Of a stretch of DNA of 64,000 bases, positions 57,746 through 64,000 are shown one piece after another. Where the stretch lies: positions 6,098,029 through 6,162,028 of the forward strand of contig NZ_CP007440.1 in the NCBI RefSeq assembly GCF_001579845.1, in the 5' to 3' direction. The notes beneath the pieces are model-generated. The model saw only the letters and a program-made list of their open reading frames with translations. It was not told where the DNA came from and ran no database searches. Made by a program: the position numbers and the translations under genes. Source of the DNA: Rhodoplanes sp. Z2-YC6860 (lineage in GTDB: Bacteria > Pseudomonadota > Alphaproteobacteria > Rhizobiales > Xanthobacteraceae). The number at the start of each line of letters is the position of its first letter. Within the stretch, counting starts at the first letter, position 1.

Positions 57746-60070
57746 TTAGTTGGGGCGCGCTCCGTAACGCGAATAATAGGACTTGTAGTAGTCGCCGCCG
57801 TAATCCCCGGTGTAGCGGTCCATGACCTTGAAATTGGCCTTGTTGAGCAAAACGCCCAACAAACGTTCGACCACCTCTGGCGCCGAATTGAACTGTCGCT
57901 GCACGACGTTGATCTTCGTGCGGCCCCATTCGACGACATAGACATACGTATCGACGAATTTCGTGGTCGCACGGACGTCGACCACCGGCATCATCGGGGA
58001 CAGATCGATGATGATGTAGTCGTACATCGTCCGCAGCCCCTCGATAAACGACCTGAAGGCCTCAGAAGCGAGGATGTCGCTCGAATGAGCGAGATGCGAT
58101 TGAATGACGACCGGCAGGAAGTCCAGCCCCGTCTGCTCGTCGGTGTGGACGGCTTGCCGAAGATCAACCTTCCGGCCGAGAACCTCCAGGATTCCAACCT
58201 CCGCACTCTTCAGCATCTGTCGCGACAACGTCGGATTGCGCAAATCGCCGTCGATGAGAAGAACGCGATTTCCTGAATTCGCGATCAATTCTGCGAGGTT
58301 GGCCGAGGCGGTCGATTTTCCTTCGTTGGGCACCGACGATGTTATGCCAATGACTTTATTTTCTTTGATAGCGCGACTAATATCAACCGCGACCTTCACG
58401 GATCGGAACGCCTCGGCAAAGGGCAGTAGCGGCTCGTCGACAACGTGACGCAATGTCGAATCCATATTCGAAGCCAGCATCTGCTGGGTCCCGGCACCCA
58501 GCTTTGCGGGTTTATTGGGACTTTGAGACCGGATTTTTGCTGGGCCGGAGCTCTTGATCACCGGAACCACTGCAAGGCAATTCGTTCCGAGGATACTCTC
58601 GACCTGATCCGCCGTGCGGAAGACCCTGTCCATCGCCTCCTTGAACATTGCGAGACCAAGGCCGAGCATCAACCCGAGCAGGCCCGCATATGTCATGATC
58701 CGTCCCGACTTCGGGCTGGTCTTCCCCCCATCTCCCGCTGGACTGATAACCCGCGCCTCCGTCACCGGAAACGACAGCTGTTGTGACATCTCCATGAAGC
58801 GCTGAAGGAAATTGTCGTAGATCGAGTGATAGACCTTCGCGCTGGTCTCGAGCTCCTGCAATCCCAGCCTCTCTCGATTGGTGCTTTGAGCGCTGGAAAT
58901 CAACGTGGTGAGACTTGCCTGCAATGCTTCAACGCGCGCACCAGCGATCGCCAGATCGCTTTTATAGCTCTCCCCGATGCGCCCCAGTTCGTTGCGCATT
59001 GAATCGCGCAAATAATTCATCTGCGTCTTGATGTTGATGGCTGCGAGATGATCGGGGCCGTAGCGCGACGACCAAAGCTGATATTTACGATCATAATCGA
59101 GGTATTGCGTACGCAATTGAGTGATGATGCCGCTATGCAGGGAGTCCGCGACGGCTGCGTCGGGGATATCCTGCTTCATGACCTGCTGGATGCGCTCGAG
59201 GCGGGCGGACGCCTCCGCCATCGCCGCCCGCGCCTGTCCTAGCTGGGTGCTGATATCGGCAACCTGTTGATCGCCCAGCAACCGGCTGTTTGCCCCGCCC
59301 ATTTCGACGATTTTTTTCTCTTCCTTGAACGCCAGCACCTTCTGGTCCGCTGTCAGCGCCTGCTGGCGAAGCTCGGCGATCCGGTCCTGAAGCCACTTGC
59401 TGGCTCGACGCGTGGCCTGGAATTTTGAATCCAGCATATCCAGGATGTAGGCGTCCGCGATTCCATTCGCGACCGCCCCGGCCTGTGCCGGATCAAGTGA
59501 CGTATAGGCAATGTCGAGAACGTAAGTTCGCCCGACGCGACTGACCGCACGCTGGCTGAGAACCCGGCCCAACGCCATGTCGGTCAGTTGCTGCTCCGAG
59601 GCCACCTCCTTGGTGCCGGCGCTCCCTGAAAAAATCGGCTCGGCGATCATGCCAAGAAGCGTTCGCACGAAGCCTTTCTGCGTGCCTGTAAACTCCGGCT
59701 TTTCCGCAAGCTTCATGTCCTTCACGACGGACAAAGCTATTTTGTCGGACTTGAGCAGCTCGATTTGAGTATCGACCTGAGCGCTATCGATTTGATAGTC
59801 GCCCAGGATTTGCTGCCCCTGTGTCTGTGCAGCTCTCGCAAAGCCCGTGTCTATCAAGAGTCGAGCGTGCGACGTGTAATAAGCAGGCGAGGTAAAAAGA
59901 ATGACGAATCCGAGCCCGACCACTGCGACAAAAGCCGCCGCGATAATCGCGTAGCGCCGCCGCGCAATCCCAATGACCCAATCGATCAATTCCGAGAGGT
60001 TGAGGGAGCCGGCTGCAAGCCCCTGTTCACGCTGTTCGACAATCGGAATTTGTTTGTAACTATCCATCAT
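57746..60070 (-). CDS. Wzc-like polysaccharide co-polymerase and tyrosine autokinase (BY-kinase)
   Basis: 774 residues from the ATG at 60070. The cytoplasmic start and TM1 (~37-60) are followed by a Wzz domain, a long periplasmic coiled coil (~200-420), a GNVR region and TM2 (~465-485). The cytoplasmic CpsD-type kinase has Walker A SSVPNEGKSTASAN (~590), Walker A' VLLIDGDLRNP and Walker B YDYIIIDLSP. The Tyr-rich tail (DRYTGDYGGDYYKSYYSRYG) carries the autophosphorylation cluster. It controls chain length and export together with the Wza-like lipoprotein. The downstream gene follows after five bases. Confidence 0.93.
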   Translation of the reverse strand: MMDSYKQIPIVEQREQGLAAGSLNLSELIDWVIGIARRRYAIIAAAFVAVVGLGFVILFTSPAYYTSHARLLIDTGFARAAQTQGQQILGDYQIDSAQVDTQIELLKSDKIALSVVKDMKLAEKPEFTGTQKGFVRTLLGMIAEPIFSGSAGTKEVASEQQLTDMALGRVLSQRAVSRVGRTYVLDIAYTSLDPAQAGAVANGIADAYILDMLDSKFQATRRASKWLQDRIAELRQQALTADQKVLAFKEEKKIVEMGGANSRLLGDQQVADISTQLGQARAAMAEASARLERIQQVMKQDIPDAAVADSLHSGIITQLRTQYLDYDRKYQLWSSRYGPDHLAAINIKTQMNYLRDSMRNELGRIGESYKSDLAIAGARVEALQASLTTLISSAQSTNRERLGLQELETSAKVYHSIYDNFLQRFMEMSQQLSFPVTEARVISPAGDGGKTSPKSGRIMTYAGLLGLMLGLGLAMFKEAMDRVFRTADQVESILGTNCLAVVPVIKSSGPAKIRSQSPNKPAKLGAGTQQMLASNMDSTLRHVVDEPLLPFAEAFRSVKVAVDISRAIKENKVIGITSSVPNEGKSTASANLAELIANSGNRVLLIDGDLRNPTLSRQMLKSAEVGILEVLGRKVDLRQAVHTDEQTGLDFLPVVIQSHLAHSSDILASEAFRSFIEGLRTMYDYIIIDLSPMMPVVDVRATTKFVDTYVYVVEWGRTKINVVQRQFNSAPEVVERLLGVLLNKANFKVMDRYTGDYGGDYYKSYYSRYGARPN

Positions 60071-60470
60071 AACGAGGCCGCCTGCCGTCAATCTGTAAAT
60101 TGCCACCACGTCGCCCAGCGCCAAGCCGGCGGCAATCGAAAATCCCGTGGCTCCCCGCAGGTATTTGCACCAAATGAGAAAGAAATTGCCAGTAAATTAC
60201 GAGTAATTTGCCTGGGTGGTTAAATGTCCGATCGCCCAACGAGGCCGCCGGGATGCTCCAAGCGGCCCACCGTAATAGGTCATAACAACCCCGCAATACC
60301 GATTTCTACGTATATCATGGGCTTGGGAAGTCCCGTACGCAGCATTGGCACGAATTGGGACAGTTTAACCTAAGAAATTCAAAGTGTGTCCGAACACGAG
60401 CGAGGCCTAGCAAGCTCGCCGCGGGTACAGTAACATCCTTTCAAATTCGTTTATCTCAAGGAGTCGACAG
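60071..60470. other. Divergent intergenic region, Wzc-like / secreted Gly-rich protein
   Basis: About 400 bases without a gene. It holds promoters for both sides. A dyad AATTAC-GA-GTAATT (60197-60210) might be an operator. The ribosome-binding site AAGGAG at 60458-60463 is strong and sets the start of the 60471 gene. Confidence 0.45.
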
Positions 60471-61154
60471 ATGTTCCCTAAGGCATGGTTCAGCCGGACA
60501 TTACCGGGCTTGCTGGCCGTAAGCGTTTTGATGGCTATCCCCGTCACCTCAGGTCAGGCGCAGCCTGCGCCAGCGCTGCAAGTCGCGACCTGCCAGCAAG
60601 ACTTCGACGCGTTTCTTAAAACGAATCCATCCAAAGAGCAGTTGGCAACGACGGTTCGAGATTTCCTTCTCAACAATCGCCAGCAGACCAGCACGATCAT
60701 GCCCTGCATTATCGCGACCGGTCAGAAACTGAACGCCGAGCTCGATGCCGCGACCGGTGATCGCAAGTCGCAGATTGAAGACGTCATGGGTGCGATCGGC
60801 GCGGGTCTTGGCCAAGCCGCCCTGGCGATGGCCGCAAGCAATCCCGATCTTGCCAACCAGATCCAGGTTGCGATCGCTGACTCCGGCATTCTCTCCTTCA
60901 TCCGTGCGTACACGGCCTCAACCGGCAACACCTTGACGGCGGCGATCGGTGGCGGCGGTACCGGCAATGGCGGTCCGACCGGCGCGGCCGGCGCGCCGAT
61001 CAGTGGTGGCGGCGGCGGCGACGGCGGAAGCGCACAGTCGAACGGAGTTGGCAACGGCACCAGCTTCCTTGGCGGCGGCGGCGTCACCGGCGGTGGTGGC
61101 GGCGGCACGACGACCACTACGCAGACAGTGAACTCGCCGGTGACTGGAATTTAA
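60471..61154 (+). CDS. Secreted protein with Gly-rich tail (unrecognised)
   Basis: 227 residues. A clear signal peptide (MFPKAWFSRTLPGLLAVSVL..., cleavage near GQAQPAP at ~31) is followed by a helical domain (~35-155) that contains two Cys (CQQDF and MPCIIA), probably a disulfide. The C-terminal ~75 residues are a Gly/Ser/Thr-rich low-complexity region with GGGGG runs. AAGGAG lies 7 bases before the ATG. I know no function. Being single between Wzc-like and ligase-like genes, it could be an extracellular matrix or polymer-binding protein. Confidence 0.7.
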   Translation: MFPKAWFSRTLPGLLAVSVLMAIPVTSGQAQPAPALQVATCQQDFDAFLKTNPSKEQLATTVRDFLLNNRQQTSTIMPCIIATGQKLNAELDAATGDRKSQIEDVMGAIGAGLGQAALAMAASNPDLANQIQVAIADSGILSFIRAYTASTGNTLTAAIGGGGTGNGGPTGAAGAPISGGGGGDGGSAQSNGVGNGTSFLGGGGVTGGGGGGTTTTTQTVNSPVTGI

Positions 61155-61222
61155 TCGGACTGCTTGTGCTGGTCACACGACCGGTTGAAGTTCGACCTGC
61201 TTAAGTTCCTTGAGTTTGACCG

Positions 61223-61251
61223 TCTGGCTTGGGCCCCGTGCCCAAGCCAGA
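61223..61251. terminator. Hairpin between convergent EPS genes
   Basis: Perfect 12-bp stem TCTGGCTTGGGC / GCCCAAGCCAGA with a 5-nt loop, between the convergent stops at 61154 and 61304. Both directions could use it; no long T-run follows. Confidence 0.6.
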
Positions 61252-61303
61252 TGCATTTGAAGTTCTTCGTGCTGTGCCCTTTGAGGCTATAGCCCCTACC
61301 GCT

Positions 61304-62773
61304 TCATCGGATTTCCTGTAGTTCGCGATTTTGTTTTGCAGCCTTCGAATTCGTCCGCTTGCTGTCTTGCCGGTGAAGGCCTGACTTGCCTTCCCCTTGG
61401 AAGGATTGCGCTAGCCCCACTCCCACCAGCGCAAACACCACAATGGCGTAACCTGAAATCTGCAGCGAAAAGTCGATCGAGGAGTGCATCAACGCGATTG
61501 AGGCGACCCCTAAAGCAGCCAACGGCACGACCGTTTCGGTTCGCGAGCGCCCAGTTCCGCGCAACAAGACAAGCAACGCAACGAGCCAGGCGACCGCAAA
61601 AATCACCGTCAGCGGAACACCCACTTCGATGGCCATTTCGAATGGCGTGCTGTGCGCCAGATTCCACGTGCCCCAGCTGGTGATATTGCCGCTGCGATAG
61701 GCGGGGAACACTTCGGTGAAAGTGCCGAGCCCGCTGCCGAACCAGGGCTGATCCGCGATGATTCGGAGCGACGATCGGTAGGCCTCGAGCCGGCCTTGCT
61801 CCACAAGCCCACCCGACGCAATGCGACTTTGGACTGCGCTGCCAAAGAGCTCCAGGAGCGCGAGCGCGATGGCGCCAGCTCCGATCAGCAGCAAAATGAC
61901 GCTTTTTCCGTGCCGTAAATCGCGCCGAAAAAACAGCGCGATGACGACGGCAACCGAGAACAGTGACGTGAGTACGCCTCCGCGCGAGGAGGTCAGGAAC
62001 ATCGCCGTCAGACAGACAAACAGCGCGCCCAGACGAAGCATCCATTGCAACTGGCCGGTGCTCTCGGACGTGATCCGGCGAAAGACCTTTGACCAGACGA
62101 TTGGGCCAGGCGGAAGTCTTCGCCGGAACGCCGACAGGAACAGCACCAGCCAGACAATCGAGACCGAGCCCAGATAGGCGGCTGCGGTGTTTCGATTGAC
62201 GAAGGTCGCCGTCACCGATCCCGGTATCGATATGCGATCCCGGCCGAACATCTTCGCGAAATCGACTCCGAGGCTCACCAGGCCAAATACCGCGCATGCG
62301 AGCCCGCTGTAAGCCATGACTTGCAACGCCTGGTCGGCTCGATGCTTGCCTGTTCCGACGATCAAACCCAGCGTCAGCGCGAGCAGGCACGAGAGCGACG
62401 GCCCCATCGCATAGAACGGCTCGCCACGGACGATCGACACACTTGGCGGAATGTCTGTTCCTAAAGCCTCTGATGCCTTTGCCCAGATCGGATTGGGGCG
62501 GCCGATCCACGGATGGCTGGACAGCTGTTCGTGCAGGACAAAGCCGAAGCACAAAACGACCAGTCCGATGCCGCAGAGTAAGGCCAACTGACCGCCATGG
62601 AGCTTGCGTGGCGATGCCAGCAGCAAGCCCAGAGCGAGGACAACGCACCACAGCGCAACCGCCACCGGCGAACGCGACCCCAAAGGCAACGGCGCGCCGG
62701 CAATCGCGAACAGGAGGACGTAAGCAGCCCCCCGGTCCAACCGGGACTCGCGCTCAGAGCCTTGCATGCCCAC
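61304..62773 (-). CDS. O-antigen ligase/polymerase family (Wzy_C) membrane protein
   Basis: 489 residues with 10-12 membrane helices. The Wzy_C core is around SSRGGVLTSLFSVAVVIALF (~264-283) and the large periplasmic loop has GRLEAYRSSLRIIADQPWFG, then GSGLGTFTEVFP, the R-x3-W/Y ... P-x-x-G-x-G-x-G pattern of O-antigen ligases. In this EPS locus it is more likely the repeat-unit polymerase (Wzy) than a lipid A ligase. It lies 42 bases downstream of the Wza-like gene in the same leftward unit. A second long leftward frame over the same bases is a shadow. Confidence 0.87.
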   Translation of the reverse strand: MGMQGSERESRLDRGAAYVLLFAIAGAPLPLGSRSPVAVALWCVVLALGLLLASPRKLHGGQLALLCGIGLVVLCFGFVLHEQLSSHPWIGRPNPIWAKASEALGTDIPPSVSIVRGEPFYAMGPSLSCLLALTLGLIVGTGKHRADQALQVMAYSGLACAVFGLVSLGVDFAKMFGRDRISIPGSVTATFVNRNTAAAYLGSVSIVWLVLFLSAFRRRLPPGPIVWSKVFRRITSESTGQLQWMLRLGALFVCLTAMFLTSSRGGVLTSLFSVAVVIALFFRRDLRHGKSVILLLIGAGAIALALLELFGSAVQSRIASGGLVEQGRLEAYRSSLRIIADQPWFGSGLGTFTEVFPAYRSGNITSWGTWNLAHSTPFEMAIEVGVPLTVIFAVAWLVALLVLLRGTGRSRTETVVPLAALGVASIALMHSSIDFSLQISGYAIVVFALVGVGLAQSFQGEGKSGLHRQDSKRTNSKAAKQNRELQEIR

Positions 62774-62815
62774 GCATGTTAGATCGAAGGGGCTCGATCT
62801 ACCTCAGAGATCAGA

Positions 62816-63976
62816 CTAGCGGCTGAGCGTGTTCTTGACCTGCTCGCGCAGCAAGATTCCGTTGCTCGCCGTTCCCATGATCGTGTTCAGATAGGTCAGG
62901 AACTTGGTGACCTCGACCTGCGGCGCATTGGCAACGAAGATCACGTCGCCGTTCCGCATCTGGACCGTGGTGGCGGTGAAGTACCCACCCGGATCGCGGA
63001 AGCTGATGCTGAAGATGACCGGGATCAGCTCGGTCGTGAACCCCTTCACGTCTACGCCAAGCTTCTGCGCCACTTCGCGCGGCTCGCGGCGATAAAGGAA
63101 GACCGAGCCGGGATCCGCCTGCGTGTCGAACAAACCACCGGCTTTGGCAACGCCCTCGGCCAGGTTTATGCGCCACGCGTCGAAGTTGAACTCGCCCTGC
63201 TGTCCCGTTGCGCCGAAGGCGATGAACTTCTGCTGCTCCCGATAGACATAGATTCGGTCGCCAGGCTGGACGTAGATGTTGTTCTCAGGCTGATAGATCA
63301 GGTTGGCGAACGGAACCGTCGCCCGCTTCCCATTGCGATCCAGCAAAACCCAGCTCTCGAAACCCTGTCCGCTGATGCCGCCAGCCCGCGTGATCGCGTC
63401 GGTAATGCGATCGCCAGCGCCCAAGCCCGGAACCGGGAAGCGCGTCGGTGTTCCGACCGCTCCGAAGACGCTGACCAGATTCGACCGCTGCTGCGACTGC
63501 GCAACCACGACTTGCGGCTCGATGGCGCGGTTTCGAATCCTTTGAACGATATCGTTCTGGATTTGATAATTGGTGCGTCCCGCAGCCTTGATCAGGCCCG
63601 CATATGGCACGCTGATGTTTCCGTCGTTGTCGACGGTCTGATCGGGAATTGTAACGAAGTTGCCTGGACGAACGCCCGCCTCGATCGGGATGAACAGACC
63701 ACCGGCAGCCGCTTCGAAGATCGTGACGCTGACCACGTCGCCGATGCCATAAACGATGGGCGTCGGGGCGCGCCGATCTTTGAAGGCGCCAGCCAATGTC
63801 GCGGGTTCAAACTGCGCCAGAATTGCGGCGCTGGTCGGGTTGAGCTTTACCAGCCCGTAAGGAACGCTGGTCGCGATCTGCGTCTCCACGCTGGCAGTCC
63901 AAGGGCCGGATGCGGGGGTTTGAATGCATCCAGTCGCCAGACTACAGAGCAGAGCGCCTGCACCGAGGCGCAGCAT
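62816..63976 (-). CDS. Wza/GumB-like polysaccharide export lipoprotein
   Basis: 386 residues from the ATG at 63976 (MLRLGAGALLCSLATGC); an in-frame GTG at 64000 and sequence beyond the window could lengthen it, so the start is provisional. The lipobox LATGC gives a lipidated outer-membrane protein. The Poly_export domain has YGIGDVVSVTIFEAAAGG (~75-92), followed by SLBB-like beta-grasp repeats (SVFGAVGTPTRFPVPGLGAG; IAFGATGQQGEFNFD). It forms the outer-membrane channel for the polymer, working with the Wzc-like protein. Confidence 0.9.
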   Translation of the reverse strand: MLRLGAGALLCSLATGCIQTPASGPWTASVETQIATSVPYGLVKLNPTSAAILAQFEPATLAGAFKDRRAPTPIVYGIGDVVSVTIFEAAAGGLFIPIEAGVRPGNFVTIPDQTVDNDGNISVPYAGLIKAAGRTNYQIQNDIVQRIRNRAIEPQVVVAQSQQRSNLVSVFGAVGTPTRFPVPGLGAGDRITDAITRAGGISGQGFESWVLLDRNGKRATVPFANLIYQPENNIYVQPGDRIYVYREQQKFIAFGATGQQGEFNFDAWRINLAEGVAKAGGLFDTQADPGSVFLYRREPREVAQKLGVDVKGFTTELIPVIFSISFRDPGGYFTATTVQMRNGDVIFVANAPQVEVTKFLTYLNTIMGTASNGILLREQVKNTLSR

Positions 63977-64000
63977 TCCGACACTAAAATTGGGTCCCAC

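Noticed and set aside
61296-62651. Leftward 451-residue frame overlapping the O-antigen ligase family gene
   Set aside because: Arg/Pro/His-rich composition without membrane helices; the alternative frame gives a clear Wzy_C protein.
1-64000. tRNA or rRNA genes
   Set aside because: I saw no cloverleaf-type gene or rRNA-like segment, though a covariance-model search would be needed to exclude them.

Overview
The window looks like an alphaproteobacterium of the Bradyrhizobium/Rhodopseudomonas/Afipia group (Nitrobacteraceae). This is an inference from family content and the moderately high GC. It rests on a FixK/FNR-type box, a PrsDE-like type I secretion pair, a NodU-type carbamoyltransferase, several FkbM methyltransferases and a BY-kinase exopolysaccharide locus. 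No 16S or other phylogenetic marker is present. By eye, GC falls in roughly 19-34 kb and 37-41 kb compared with the flanks, which suits a horizontally reshuffled surface-polysaccharide island.

Layout. (1) 0.4-3.3 kb: a leftward six-gene operon (paired YeeE/YedE sulfur-transport halves, a small DUF2892 membrane protein, a cysteine-dioxygenase-like cupin, a cytochrome c'-like protein, a membrane protein) behind a TTGAT-N4-ATCAA box. (2) 3.6-5.9 kb: an EamA/DMT permease with a histidine-rich tail and a lone glycosyltransferase. (3) 6.1-17.8 kb: a type I secretion module (adaptor and ABC exporter), a 132-residue unknown, an RTX subtilisin-like protease, a TPR/glycosyltransferase-like protein, and a 1312-residue adhesin-like protein with four 297-bp tandem repeats. 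(4) 18.5-21 kb: a Crp/Fnr-family regulator, a polytopic membrane protein, and the decayed 3' end of a second Crp/Fnr gene. (5) 21.2-45.8 kb: a large leftward polysaccharide island with at least ten glycosyltransferases, FkbM and class I methyltransferases, a carbamoyltransferase, a Wzy-like polymerase, the ABC exporter Wzt/Wzm, a YdcF protein and an asparagine synthetase. (6) 46.3-52.9 kb: a lasso-type RiPP cluster. (7) 53.0-53.9 kb: a decayed IS630 transposase with degenerate copies of its 3' end. (8) 54.1-64 kb: a Wzx/Wzy-type exopolysaccharide locus (initiating sugar transferase, FkbM, Wzc-like kinase, secreted Gly-rich protein, O-antigen ligase family protein, Wza-like lipoprotein).

The most interesting element is the RiPP cluster. 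Leftward genes encode a previously unmarked 57-residue precursor (50366-50539), a PqqD-like recognition element (B1), an asparagine-synthetase-like cyclase (C), a transglutaminase-like leader peptidase (B2) and a PRMT-like methyltransferase with an N-terminal helical region. A divergent pair encodes an HPr-kinase-like protein and an NTP_transf_5 nucleotidyltransferase. The precursor has a W-x2-P-x-L leader motif and a Gly-rich core with two Cys, an Asp that could close a 7-residue ring, and a C-terminal Ser that the kinase might modify. It lacks the usual penultimate leader Thr and has few bulky plug residues, so it may be an atypical lasso peptide or a lasso-like product with another topology. 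No dedicated exporter is visible in the cluster.
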